Shown: piece by piece, positions 7,509 through 15,167 of the stretch
Layout of the letters: each line of letters opens with the position of its first letter
Numbering within the stretch: position 1 is the first letter of the stretch
Assembly: GCA_902766735.1 (NCBI GenBank)
Contig: CACXEU010000106.1
Span: 1-44,898 of the forward strand
Reading direction: 5' to 3'
DNA from: an uncultured Lachnospiraceae bacterium
Lineage (GTDB): Bacteria > Bacillota > Clostridia > Lachnospirales > Lachnospiraceae
DNA: 44,898 nucleotides
Made by a program: the position numbers and the translations under genes
Notes under the pieces: model-generated
Seen by the model: the letters and a program-made list of their open reading frames with translations, nothing else
Databases searched by the model: none
Told to the model about the DNA's origin: nothing

Positions 7509-8441
7509 ATGAGCAGAAGACAGAGTAGACGTAAACTAAAAAAAGATATTATTTGTTACTTCCTTTCCTTCATCCTGATGAATTCTCTGATAGTTTTATC
7601 AGTTGCATCTCTAGGAACTTATAGTATGTTCAGTATTCATGGGGTAACCCATAGTGCTGAAAGAGTGGACTATTATGATTACCTGAAAAGTGAGTTGATG
7701 CAGCAGGCATATGACATGGCGATTCCATTTGGATTGGATGAAGTTTTGAAAACAAAGAATGAGCAAAGCAGTGCGAATGAGGAAACGACAGAAGTAAAGC
7801 AGGTCACAAAGAATAATGTGGAAATTGAAGGAATTATATTTTTAGATAAAGTTTTTTCTGTAGATGAAATTCAGAATGATGTCGAAAACTATTTAAAGGC
7901 ACAGGTTGAAGGGAAAACATATGAAATTCATACAGAAAAAATGGAAAAGAGATTGTATGATGCTGTAAAAAAAGAAAAGAAGCAGCTTACTTCGGAAGAG
8001 GAACAATCTCTGGAGGCATACACGACACAGCTGATGGAATTGTATAAAACCAAAATACCATTTCCAACATCATGGCTCCTTGTCAAAGGAATTCAGCTGG
8101 CTTCGAAAGTGATATGGTTTGCAATCCCAATTAGCATTTTGACGACTTTACTTAGTATATTCCTGATTATGTCTATGAGAACTGCAACTTACAGGGGGTT
8201 ACGTTTTGTTGCATATGGAATTCTTGGAGCAGGAGCAACACTGACGACGGTATGCGCTGCCATGATTTCAGACGGAGCCATTTATCGTTTGAATGTTTCT
8301 AATGCATATATGAGAAGATTCTTTACATTCCTTCTGGGACATGAAATGTTGATGCAGGTGTTCTCAGGAATCGTGATGCTAGTATTAGGAGTTATTCTGA
8401 TCTACGCAATTGCAAGACTAAAATTCCGAGGAAGAGTTTAA
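7509..8441 (+). CDS. Uncharacterised membrane protein paired with the sortase
   Basis: The 310-residue product has a basic N-terminus, one membrane segment (about 15-37), an extracellular helical, Glu/Lys-rich region (about 45-185) and three more hydrophobic segments (about 198-220, 233-252, 278-302). It has no Cys or other catalytic signature I recognise. It begins ten bases after the sortase stop with an AGGAGG site and ends at a hairpin, so the two form a bicistron. A partner or accessory role to the sortase is inferred from position only. Confidence 0.75.
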   Translation: MSRRQSRRKLKKDIICYFLSFILMNSLIVLSVASLGTYSMFSIHGVTHSAERVDYYDYLKSELMQQAYDMAIPFGLDEVLKTKNEQSSANEETTEVKQVTKNNVEIEGIIFLDKVFSVDEIQNDVENYLKAQVEGKTYEIHTEKMEKRLYDAVKKEKKQLTSEEEQSLEAYTTQLMELYKTKIPFPTSWLLVKGIQLASKVIWFAIPISILTTLLSIFLIMSMRTATYRGLRFVAYGILGAGATLTTVCAAMISDGAIYRLNVSNAYMRRFFTFLLGHEMLMQVFSGIVMLVLGVILIYAIARLKFRGRV

Positions 8442-8458
8442 AAATAAATAAATTTAGT

Positions 8459-8493
8459 GAAAGTCCAGTAAGAGTAAATTTTACTGGACTTTC
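8459..8493 (+). terminator. Hairpin after the sortase operon
   Basis: Thirteen-base perfect arms (8459-8471 and 8481-8493) with a nine-base loop. The downstream T-run is weak, but placement 18 bases after the stop suggests a terminator. Confidence 0.7.
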
Positions 8494-8547
8494 AAACTTT
8501 AGAGTGTTAAAATGTTAATATGTGGTATGAATATAGGAGGAAGACAA

Positions 8548-8838
8548 ATGAGTAAAAAATTAAGGAATCCGGAAGTGGATCATTTATTTGATGCCATTTT
8601 GACTTTGAAAGATAAAGAAGAATGCTATATCTTTTTTGAAGATGTTTGTACTGTAAATGAATTATTGTCTATTTCTCAAAGATATGAAGTCGCAAAGATG
8701 CTGAGAGAGGGGCACACTTATCTGGAAATTGCAAATGCGACAGGCGCTTCTACAGCTACGATTAGTAGAGTGAATCGTTCCCTAAATTATGGAAATGATG
8801 GATATGATATGGTTTTAGAACGTGTGAAGGATAAATAA
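8548..8838 (+). CDS. YerC/YecD family TrpR-like DNA-binding protein
   Basis: The 96-residue protein matches the TrpR-related YerC/YecD family in length and sequence: an N-terminal LRNPEVDHLFDAIL segment, then CTVNELLSISQRYEVAKML and a helix-turn-helix ending ATGASTATISRVNR. TrpR itself binds tryptophan and operator DNA; the ligand of the YerC branch is not established, and the protein is a probable small transcriptional regulator. The start at 8548 has AGGAGGA upstream. It is monocistronic, with a terminator directly after. Confidence 0.88.
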   Translation: MSKKLRNPEVDHLFDAILTLKDKEECYIFFEDVCTVNELLSISQRYEVAKMLREGHTYLEIANATGASTATISRVNRSLNYGNDGYDMVLERVKDK

Positions 8839-8840
8839 AA

Positions 8841-8884
8841 GACTCCGGAAGAAAACGTTACTGTTTTCATTCCGGAGTTTTTTG
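8841..8884. terminator. Bidirectional terminator between yerC-like and DUF1836 genes
   Basis: Outer arms ACTCCGGAA (8842-8850) and TTCCGGAGT (8870-8878), continued by inner arms 8851-8856 and 8863-8868, with T-runs outward on both strands. It serves the two convergent genes. Confidence 0.88.
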
Positions 8885-8887
8885 TTA

Positions 8888-9484
8888 TTATTTTTTGGAA
8901 TCCTTTGGTTCCGATGGATTGTTATTTCGGTTTGCTGAATCAATCAGTCGTTCAATAATCAGTTTTCGAATAAAGATATCATAATTGAGTACTGATATGA
9001 AAGATAGAACGGCTAACTCATCGCTTGTAGAATCTAGTTTCTCCAGCATTTTTTGAGAATCCTCATAGGATTTTACGATTGGAGCAATGGTTTCAGAACT
9101 TTGAATATGCTCTAAATAAATATTAAATGCTTTTTCCAAGGAGTCGTCCTTATCAGAAAATTGGTTTGACATAATTGGATTTAAAATAGAGTTAACATCA
9201 TTGATGGAAACCACATTTTTGAAAAAGAAAATAAGAATTAAGGCAATCAAGTGATCCTTGGAATATTTTTTCTTTTCCGGCGGTGGCATTAAATGACTCT
9301 TTACGTAGTTATTAATCATCGTTTTCGTCAATAATTTATCGTCATCATGGCGCTGAGCCATTTTTAATTTATCATTGAGGTATGTGGTTACCTGGTCCAT
9401 ATATAAGTCGATTCCGGGAATGTCATCGATATTAAAATTTTGTACATCGTGAAACACTTCCGTGTATAATTCTTCGATATTCAT
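8888..9484 (-). CDS. DUF1836 family protein
   Basis: The 198-residue protein has the DUF1836 pattern: a DIPGIDLYMDQVTTYL opening, the TMINNYVKSHLMPPP segment, and KKKYSKDHLIALILIFFFKNV. This family is common in Firmicutes and looks like a MerR-type winged-helix domain, so it may bind DNA; no function is established. I place the start at 9484, with AGGAGT eight bases upstream; a longer start at 9526 has no such site. The C-terminal 30 residues are polar and low-complexity. It is divergent from pcrA and convergent with the yerC-like gene. Confidence 0.82.
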   Translation of the reverse strand: MNIEELYTEVFHDVQNFNIDDIPGIDLYMDQVTTYLNDKLKMAQRHDDDKLLTKTMINNYVKSHLMPPPEKKKYSKDHLIALILIFFFKNVVSINDVNSILNPIMSNQFSDKDDSLEKAFNIYLEHIQSSETIAPIVKSYEDSQKMLEKLDSTSDELAVLSFISVLNYDIFIRKLIIERLIDSANRNNNPSEPKDSKK

Positions 9485-9620
9485 AATTACTCCTAAACAA
9501 AATAAATATTTATCAACTATTATCAATAATCATATCACGCGGTAATGAAAACCACAAGGGAAAGCATTAGTCTGCCGTATGATTTTTGCTGAAGAATTAT
9601 AAAAAGAAAAGGTTTTGCTG

Positions 9621-9649
9621 TGTTCAAAAGAATGAAAAAATAGTATAAT
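9621..9649 (+). promoter_or_regulatory. Promoter of pcrA
   Basis: TATAAT at 9644-9649 with a poor -35 (TGTTCA, 9621-9626) at 17 bases spacing, 40 bases before the start codon. Confidence 0.4.
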
Positions 9650-9688
9650 GAAAAAGATTTTGGGTAAAAAGGTAAAAAGGAAGAAAGC

Positions 9689-12034
9689 ATGAATACAATA
9701 TTTGATACATTAAATGATATGCAGCAATTGGCTGTATATCATACGGATGGACCGCTGTTGATCTTAGCGGGGGCGGGATCTGGGAAAACCCGCGTGTTAA
9801 CACATAGAATTGCCTATTTGATTGAAGAAAAAAATGTACAGCCTTACAATATTATGGCCATTACATTTACCAATAAGGCAGCAGGCGAAATGAGAAACCG
9901 TGTAAATAAGATTGTGAAAGGACGTGCCGGGGAAGTTTGGGTCAGTACGTTCCATTCTGCATGTGTGAGAATTCTTCGTCGACATATTGATTTGATGGGC
10001 TATCAGAATGACTTTGTAATTTATGACACAGAAGACCAAAAGAAGTTATTGAAGGAAGTCATAAAGAGACTGAATCTGGATCCAAAGATGTATAAGGAAA
10101 ATGCAGTTCTTGGAAAAATATCAGATTTTAAAAATAAGCTGATGACAGTAGCGGATGTAAGAGATATGTCCCGGAGAGATTTTCGTCAGGTAAATATTGC
10201 AAATATTTATGAGGATTATCAAGAAGCGTTGAAAAAGAATAATGCACTGGATTTTGATGACCTAATTATGGAAACAGTGAAACTGTTTACGCATTGTCCG
10301 GATGTTTTGGAAAACTATCAGGAACGATTGAAATACATTATGGTGGATGAGTACCAGGATACCAATGCAGCCCAGTTTGCTTTGATTAGATTGTTGGCAG
10401 GAAAATATCAGAACCTTTGTGTAGTAGGAGATGATGACCAGTCTATTTATAAATTCCGTGGAGCAGATATTACCAATATCCTTCAGTTTGAAAAATATTT
10501 TCCGAATGCCAGAGTGGTAAAACTGGAGCAGAATTATCGTTCTACTAAGAATATCTTGGATGCGGCAAATGCAGTGATTCACAATAATGTCGGAAGAAAA
10601 GATAAAACCTTATGGTGTGATAACGATCAGGGTGAGAAAATTGATTTATACCAGGCTGAAGACGGATATGCTGAGGCAGACATGGTTGCCCAGTCTATTA
10701 AGGAAGCCGTTGATTTTGGCAAGGCAGATTATAGTGATTATGCAATTCTTTACCGAACCAATGCACAGTCTCGTGCCTTGGAAGAAAAACTGATGATGAA
10801 GAACATTCCGTATAAGATTATTGGCGGACAGAACTTTTATCAGAGAAAAGAAATTAAGGATGTTTTAGCGTATTTACGATTGATTGCAAATGCTACCGAT
10901 GATATTGCCGTTGAACGAATTATCAATGTGCCGAAGCGTGGAATCGGTGCTACGTCTATTGACAAGGCAAAGGCCTTTGCGGTGAACTATGACATGAATC
11001 TCTATGAAGCGTTGCTGGAAGTGGAAAACATTCCGGAACTGAGCAGAGCTGCATCAAAGATTCAGAAATTCACGGATTTAATTGAAGAATTAAGGGATGA
11101 AATGAATTCCGTTTCATTAAAGGAATTGGTGAACAAAGTTCTGGAAGAAACCGGATATGTGGTGGAACTTGCAGCAGAAAATACAGATGAGGCCAATGGA
11201 AGAATTGAGAATATCGATGAATTGGTAAGTAAGGTAACGGAATATGAAAACAATGCAGAAGAACCGTCTTTATCTGAATTTTTAGAAGAAGTTGCTTTGG
11301 TTTCTGAAATTGACAATCTGGATGAAGACAGTAGTTATGTGGTATTGATGACAGTACATAGTGCAAAAGGATTGGAATTCCCATACGTATTCCTATGTGG
11401 AATGGAAGATGGTCTTTTCCCTGGGTATATGAGTATCATGTCAGACAGTAAGGAAGAAATTGAAGAAGAACGACGCTTATGTTATGTGGCCATAACTCGT
11501 GCTATGAAGCACTTAACAATTAGTTATGCCAAGAGAAGAATGCTGCGCGGGGAAACACAGTACAATATTATTTCACGATTTGTAAAGGAAATTCCACAGA
11601 ACATTGTGAATAGTAAAAATGTGACGGACCGGATTGCAGCTGGCATGGAACGAACCAAACCGGCATTTAGTAATTTCGGTGGATATGAAGGAAGTCTTTC
11701 TCATTCCGGAGGGGCTGGATATATGGGTTCAGGGAGGACCTATGGTGGAAATCGTAATTTTGCAACCAACGAGCATAAAGAGGCGTTTAAAGCAATGGCG
11801 AAGAAACCGGCCTATGGAAATCCATCCACAAAACCGTCCTTTGGGAAAGAATTTTCGGTATCCAAAGCGGAAATCGATTATGGTGTCGGAGATCGTGTGG
11901 AACACACAAAATTTGGTGAGGGAACAGTACTGGGAATCGAGGATGGACCAAGAGACTATCAGGTTACTGTTCAGTTCGACACGGTAGGTCAGAAAATGAT
12001 GATGGCATCCTTTGCAAAATTGAAAAAATTGTAG
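9689..12034 (+). CDS. pcrA: UvrD/PcrA-type superfamily 1 DNA helicase
   Basis: The 781-residue protein has the complete PcrA architecture. It opens with the Q motif (LNDMQQLAV) and Walker A AGAGSGKT (27-34), then TFTNKAAGEM, Walker B VDEYQDTN, QSIYKFRGA, EQNYRS, TVHSAKGLEF and VAITRAM. The C-terminus ends in a Tudor-like domain (GDRVEHTKFGEGTV) that in other PcrA/UvrD proteins contacts RNA polymerase. It unwinds DNA 3'-5' in repair and rolling-circle replication. A Gly/Ser-rich linker around 665-695 joins helicase and C-terminal domain. The start has AAGGAAG upstream. It is probably the housekeeping copy. Confidence 0.96.
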   Translation: MNTIFDTLNDMQQLAVYHTDGPLLILAGAGSGKTRVLTHRIAYLIEEKNVQPYNIMAITFTNKAAGEMRNRVNKIVKGRAGEVWVSTFHSACVRILRRHIDLMGYQNDFVIYDTEDQKKLLKEVIKRLNLDPKMYKENAVLGKISDFKNKLMTVADVRDMSRRDFRQVNIANIYEDYQEALKKNNALDFDDLIMETVKLFTHCPDVLENYQERLKYIMVDEYQDTNAAQFALIRLLAGKYQNLCVVGDDDQSIYKFRGADITNILQFEKYFPNARVVKLEQNYRSTKNILDAANAVIHNNVGRKDKTLWCDNDQGEKIDLYQAEDGYAEADMVAQSIKEAVDFGKADYSDYAILYRTNAQSRALEEKLMMKNIPYKIIGGQNFYQRKEIKDVLAYLRLIANATDDIAVERIINVPKRGIGATSIDKAKAFAVNYDMNLYEALLEVENIPELSRAASKIQKFTDLIEELRDEMNSVSLKELVNKVLEETGYVVELAAENTDEANGRIENIDELVSKVTEYENNAEEPSLSEFLEEVALVSEIDNLDEDSSYVVLMTVHSAKGLEFPYVFLCGMEDGLFPGYMSIMSDSKEEIEEERRLCYVAITRAMKHLTISYAKRRMLRGETQYNIISRFVKEIPQNIVNSKNVTDRIAAGMERTKPAFSNFGGYEGSLSHSGGAGYMGSGRTYGGNRNFATNEHKEAFKAMAKKPAYGNPSTKPSFGKEFSVSKAEIDYGVGDRVEHTKFGEGTVLGIEDGPRDYQVTVQFDTVGQKMMMASFAKLKKL

Positions 12035-12049
12035 TAAAAAAGCCATAGG

Positions 12050-12066
12050 AGTGTTATAATAACACT
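12050..12066. promoter_or_regulatory. Perfect 17-base palindrome overlapping a TATAAT box
   Basis: AGTGTTAT-A-ATAACACT reads the same on both strands and contains TATAAT at 12055-12060, which fits a -10 for the small membrane-protein gene starting at 12095. The arrangement fits an operator that blocks the promoter, or a short processing hairpin after pcrA; no T-run follows. Confidence 0.45.
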
Positions 12067-12094
12067 ATTAAAATCTTTAAAGAGAGGTGACAGT

Positions 12095-12337
12095 ATGGAC
12101 GAATTAATCAGAGGCGTGAAAATTGGTAAACTCATCACAAAAGAAGAAAAGAAAGATACTGTAAAAATCATTGCGATCGTTGCAGGTGTAATCGCTATTA
12201 TTGCAGCAGTTGCAGGAATTGCATATGGAATTTACAGATTCGTAAACAGAGACTTCTATGATGATTTTGAAGATGATTATGATGATCTTTTCTACGATGA
12301 CGAATATGACGATGAGGATGACTTCGTTAAAGAATAG
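12095..12337 (+). CDS. Small single-pass membrane protein with acidic tail
   Basis: This 80-residue protein has a short basic N-terminus, one strong hydrophobic helix (about 26-48, Ile/Ala/Gly-rich) and a tail dominated by Asp, Glu and Tyr (DDFEDDYDDLFYDDEYDD). The start has AGAGAGGTGA upstream. It resembles small conserved membrane proteins seen in Lachnospiraceae, but I cannot assign a function. The acidic tail could sit inside or outside. The gene stops at the edge of a large inverted repeat, which probably ends its transcript. Confidence 0.7.
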   Translation: MDELIRGVKIGKLITKEEKKDTVKIIAIVAGVIAIIAAVAGIAYGIYRFVNRDFYDDFEDDYDDLFYDDEYDDEDDFVKE

Positions 12338-12552
12338 CCGTGTACAACGAGTCGAATAAAAAGAGAAAGACGCTTCCTTGTGCTTGCACAAAAGGAAGCG
12401 TCTTTCTTTTTTTATTCGACGACTGTCGCGAGCGCGAGCACGAAGTGCGAAGAGCCCGGGACTCGTTGTACACGGCTATGACTGTTTGTCGACGACTGTC
12501 GCGAGCGCGAGCACGAAGTGCGAAGAGCCCGGGACTCGTTGTACACGGCTAT
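12336..12552. repeat. Composite repeat: nested inverted repeat plus 64-bp tandem duplication
   Basis: This 217-base stretch holds no credible gene. A 64-base unit occurs at 12416-12479 and again at 12489-12552, period 73. It contains TCGCGAGCGCGAGCACGAAG and ends GTACACGGCTAT. The end of each unit is the reverse complement of 12336-12353, giving an outer inverted repeat around the hairpin at 12351-12420. The GC-rich composition is unlike the neighbouring genes. The same 5' part recurs after the nuclease gene. Confidence 0.9.
12351..12420. terminator. Very long hairpin, probable terminator of the small membrane-protein gene
   Basis: Arms of 29 bases (12351-12379 and 12392-12420) pair with a single mismatch, and the loop itself can extend the stem (TTGTGC/GCACAA). 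A T-run of seven lies inside the right arm. It starts 14 bases after the stop. A near copy lies at 13518-13565. Confidence 0.8.
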
Positions 12553-12600
12553 TCTTCCTCCTTAAAACTTTTGAGAATACAAAAAAACTTCATACAATAA

Positions 12601-12629
12601 GTGACAAAAACGACAAACTGTGATACAAT
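12601..12629 (+). promoter_or_regulatory. Promoter of the PD-(D/E)XK nuclease gene
   Basis: GTGACA (12601-12606) and TACAAT (12624-12629) each match the consensus at five of six bases, with the ideal 17-base spacer, 50 bases upstream of the start codon. Confidence 0.6.
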
Positions 12630-12678
12630 CAGAATGTGACGTATTGGCTCGGAGAAATGATTTGGTGGAGGAGTGTAA

Positions 12679-13515
12679 ATGAAAGAAAACACAACAAAAC
12701 GCTGGGAAGATTTAACATTAGCAGATAACTTTATTTTTCAAAAATTTATGAGAAATGAAGAAATGTGCAAAAAAATATTGGGAGAAATATTAAATAAGAA
12801 AATTGAGAAAGTTGTATACCCGGAGTACGAAAAGACGATTGATATTCGTTATGATTCAAAAGCAATTCGATTAGATTTGTATGTAGAAGGAGAGGATGAA
12901 ATTTATAATATCGAAATGCAAAATATTTCTTATGCTTATCTTCCGCAGAGAGGGCGGTACTATCAGGATCTTATAGATTTAGACTTGTTGGAAAAAGGAA
13001 AAGAATATGGGGAATTGTGTCAAAGCTATGTTATTTTTATTTGTTCTTTTGATTTTTATGAGTTGGGAGAGTATAGATATACATTTACCAATAGATGTCA
13101 TGAAGTGAAAGATTTGGAATATGGAGATTTGACCACAAAGATTATACTGAATACGAAGGGGGAGAGGGGATGCATCAGTTCTGATCTGAAAACATTTCTT
13201 GCGGCTGTAGATGGAATCTTTTCGAATAGTGATTTTTCTAACACAATTAAAGCAGAATATGATAAGATAAAGAAAAATGGTGAGTTTCGGAGGGAGTATA
13301 TGACGCTTGGCTTGGAATTATTAGAACAGTACCAAAGAGGGGTTAAAGAAGGTCGCGAAGAAGGCAGAGAAGAAGGCATACTTGTTGGACAGGAACGAAT
13401 CCTTAAAGCAATAGAAGCTTTAAAGAATGGTGAATCAATGGAAGACATCATTTCGAAATATGAAGTGGATGAAAAATTATTGACAGAATATCAAAAAATT
13501 ATGGGTGATAAATAA
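12679..13515 (+). CDS. Rpn family PD-(D/E)XK nuclease / putative transposase
   Basis: The 278-residue protein belongs to the PDDEXK_2 (Rpn, recombination-promoting nuclease) family. It has an N-terminal TLADNFIFQKFM segment, the nuclease core with RLDLYV (about 70) and YNIEMQ (about 83) supplying the acidic D...ExQ catalytic residues, the RGRYYQDLI helix and a C-terminal coiled coil with REEGREEG repeats. Related E. coli Rpn proteins are metal-dependent DNA endonucleases that stimulate RecA-independent recombination. The start has GGAGGAG upstream and a good promoter. Near-identical ~85-base hairpin elements lie on both sides (12364-12449 and 13519-13602), suggesting it moves with, or arose by duplication of, that element. 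Confidence 0.9.
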   Translation: MKENTTKRWEDLTLADNFIFQKFMRNEEMCKKILGEILNKKIEKVVYPEYEKTIDIRYDSKAIRLDLYVEGEDEIYNIEMQNISYAYLPQRGRYYQDLIDLDLLEKGKEYGELCQSYVIFICSFDFYELGEYRYTFTNRCHEVKDLEYGDLTTKIILNTKGERGCISSDLKTFLAAVDGIFSNSDFSNTIKAEYDKIKKNGEFRREYMTLGLELLEQYQRGVKEGREEGREEGILVGQERILKAIEALKNGESMEDIISKYEVDEKLLTEYQKIMGDK

Positions 13516-13516
13516 A

Positions 13517-13603
13517 GAAAGAAAGACGCTTCCTTGTTCTTGTACAAGAGGAAGCGTCTTTCTTTTTATTTGACGACTGTCGCGAGCACGAACACAAAGT
13601 GCG
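13517..13603. repeat. Second copy of the hairpin element, terminator of the nuclease gene
   Basis: Arms 13518-13537 and 13544-13565 form a strong stem with a T-run, two bases after the nuclease stop. The hairpin and the following TTTGACGACTGTCGCGAGCA region match 12364-12449 with few differences. This copy lacks the ACTCGTTGTACACGGCT end found in the upstream copies. Confidence 0.85.
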
Positions 13604-13616
13604 TACCAATCGCAAC

Positions 13617-14207
13617 TTACTTTACTTGTATAATAAGTTTTTCATCAGACCAAAAACTTGGCTCATATTCTAACTGGATATCTTTTGCTTTCTTTGGAAC
13701 TGCATAGAATGTTGTGAAAGTAATTGTTCTTCCAGGGGAAAGACTGTCGTTGATATTATCGTTGTCTTCAAAATCCTCTGTTGAAATAAATTCCTGATTA
13801 CATGCCTTGTTATCAGCATAACAGTTGAAATCATAGATGCTTACATATTCATCGGAATCACCATTGTTTTCAAATTCAAATGTGCATGCAATAAATTTCT
13901 TTCCTTTGGAAGGTTTATATAATTCATATTCATCGTCTGATGGTGTGTAATTTGTAATACAATCAACAAAGGTAAGTTTTAAACCATCTTTTTCGTATGA
14001 TCCTCCCTTTTTTAAAACATCATCTGTATTATCATTTTCTTTTTTCTTTTTCTTCTTGGATTTCTTCTTTGAATTAGAGTTTTTATCTTCTTTTGTAGAA
14101 GAACTCTTATTTGTGATCTTTCCTTCGTCAGATTCCGCACTTCCGATTGCAAAAGAACTAAACAGTAGTAACACCATAATAACAATTAATAATTTCGTTT
14201 TTTTCAT
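13617..14207 (-). CDS. Exported DUF4352-like protein
   Basis: The 196-residue product has a hydrophobic signal segment (about 5-22) without a lipobox Cys, a polar linker with a long Lys/Ser run (about 35-60) and a beta-rich domain (about 70-196). That domain contains KFIACTFEFENNGDSDEYVS and LSPGRTITFTTFYAVP, the pattern of immunoglobulin-like DUF4352/telomeric-repeat-like exported domains in Firmicutes. Function is unknown. It overlaps the upstream VanZ-like gene by four bases (ATGA), with GGAGG seven bases before its ATG, so the two are translationally coupled. Confidence 0.75.
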   Translation of the reverse strand: MKKTKLLIVIMVLLLFSSFAIGSAESDEGKITNKSSSTKEDKNSNSKKKSKKKKKKENDNTDDVLKKGGSYEKDGLKLTFVDCITNYTPSDDEYELYKPSKGKKFIACTFEFENNGDSDEYVSIYDFNCYADNKACNQEFISTEDFEDNDNINDSLSPGRTITFTTFYAVPKKAKDIQLEYEPSFWSDEKLIIQVK

Positions 14208-14671
14208 AGCATAATCCTCCTTTTGAAAATAATAATGGCAATTATTCCGGTTATGATTTCGAAAAAAACATCAAATAAATCAAAACTACCCATTGCAAAA
14301 TTTATATATTGTAAAGATTCTATAAAGAAAGAAAAAAGAATCAAAATAAAGAGAATAGTTGCCTCTTTCCTTAAAAGATATGCCAAGGAAATTGTTAATG
14401 AATAAGCCCATAACATATCTAACATATAGTATCTGATAAATTTTAAAATGGGATGGCTGTCAAATTGAACAATAAAGTGGATGTTCAGATTTGTAATCGT
14501 ATCAATCCTTTTGACGAATACCACATTAGGACAAAGCAAATAATAGATAATCCCACCCAAGAGAATTGGAAAGAGGATATTAACTATCAAAAAAATATGG
14601 TCGTCCTTTTTTTTGATAATTGAATTGAAAACTTGCCTTGATAATTTTAAGTGTAAAAATCGCTGGATCAT
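14204..14671 (-). CDS. VanZ-like integral membrane protein
   Basis: The 155-residue protein has about four hydrophobic segments and ends with the VanZ-like signature: FIESLQYI, then a GSFDLFDVFFEIITG segment before the last helix and a basic tail. VanZ itself gives low-level teicoplanin resistance; most relatives have no known role. No ribosome site is clear at the ATG at 14671, so the start is uncertain. It is first in a two-gene minus-strand unit with the DUF4352-like gene. Confidence 0.65.
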   Translation of the reverse strand: MIQRFLHLKLSRQVFNSIIKKKDDHIFLIVNILFPILLGGIIYYLLCPNVVFVKRIDTITNLNIHFIVQFDSHPILKFIRYYMLDMLWAYSLTISLAYLLRKEATILFILILFSFFIESLQYINFAMGSFDLFDVFFEIITGIIAIIIFKRRIML

Positions 14672-14739
14672 TTTTGATTATTACTGCTATCCTTTTCGTA
14701 AATACAAGTTGAATAATTCCGTGTAAAAAACTTATATTA

Positions 14740-14768
14740 AATATAGCATAATATAACAGAAAAAGCAA
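14740..14768 (-). promoter_or_regulatory. Minus-strand promoter of the VanZ-like/DUF4352-like pair
   Basis: On the minus strand, TTGCTT (14763-14768) and TATATT (14740-14745) are 17 bases apart, with TGC just upstream of the -10 (extended -10 form). It lies 69 bases from the VanZ-like start. Confidence 0.5.
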
Positions 14769-14772
14769 TACA

Positions 14773-14796
14773 AATGCAATACGCATGCATTATAAT
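14773..14796. promoter_or_regulatory. Inverted repeat next to a -10 box, possible operator of the RHH gene
   Basis: AATGCA and TGCATT arms (14773-14778 and 14786-14791) abut a plus-strand TATAAT (14791-14796). The word GCAATAC recurs nearby (around 14765, 14776 and at the gene start near 14860). Self-regulation by the encoded ribbon-helix-helix protein is plausible. No good -35 is visible. Confidence 0.35.
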
Positions 14797-14854
14797 TGAG
14801 TTGCTGAAAACACCTCGTAATTGTAATACGATTAGCGTACGGGAGGTGATTGCA

Positions 14855-15043
14855 ATGGCAATACAAATAAGGTCAGATAAGAAAGAAACAGAGAATAAAA
14901 CAATTCGATTTCCAGTTGAACTTCTCAAAAGGATAGATGTAATAATGCAAGAGAAAGAAGTATCATTTTCCGGATTTGTTATACAATCTTGTGAATATGT
15001 GTTGGATGAATTAGATCAAGAAAAGGCAAGAAAACAAAAGTAA
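14855..15043 (+). CDS. Small ribbon-helix-helix DNA-binding protein
   Basis: The 62-residue protein has an N-terminal strand TIRFPVEL followed by two helices, the ribbon-helix-helix pattern of CopG/Arc-type repressors and antitoxins. The start at 14855 has the strong site GGGAGGTGAT; a longer in-frame start at 14774 has none. No toxin gene follows, since the next gene is rlmD behind a terminator. It may control itself or the divergent VanZ-like pair. The function is inferred from fold only. Confidence 0.7.
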   Translation: MAIQIRSDKKETENKTIRFPVELLKRIDVIMQEKEVSFSGFVIQSCEYVLDELDQEKARKQK

Positions 15044-15109
15044 ATGTTTTTTTACACAACTAAAGGATAATATGCTAATATAAAGATATCAAGTAAAGAT
15101 ATAGTGAAG

Positions 15110-15140
15110 GCAGTTCACAAAAAAGTGAACTGCTCTTTTA
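15110..15140 (+). terminator. Terminator after the RHH gene
   Basis: Perfect nine-base arms GCAGTTCAC (15110-15118) and GTGAACTGC (15125-15133), then TCTTTTA. It lies 66 bases after the RHH stop and just upstream of rlmD. Confidence 0.75.
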
Positions 15141-15167
15141 TTGAAATGGAAGAGGAGTCCAAACAAA

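Noticed and set aside
12416..12552. Possible CRISPR array
   Set aside because: Only two copies of a 64-base unit with a nine-base spacer, and no cas genes in the window.
12340..12623. Two overlapping plus-strand open frames across the repeat region
   Set aside because: They run through the large hairpin and the tandem repeat, repeat the same peptide twice and have no ribosome site.
12679..13515. Classical insertion sequence
   Set aside because: Rpn-type proteins are labelled putative transposases, but no terminal inverted repeats or target-site duplication of an IS are visible around the gene.
14580..14786. Minus-strand open frame with a hydrophobic N-terminus overlapping the VanZ-like gene
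   Set aside because: It lies in another frame over the VanZ-like start; the VanZ-like signature supports the other frame. A frameshift joining the two cannot be excluded but is not shown.
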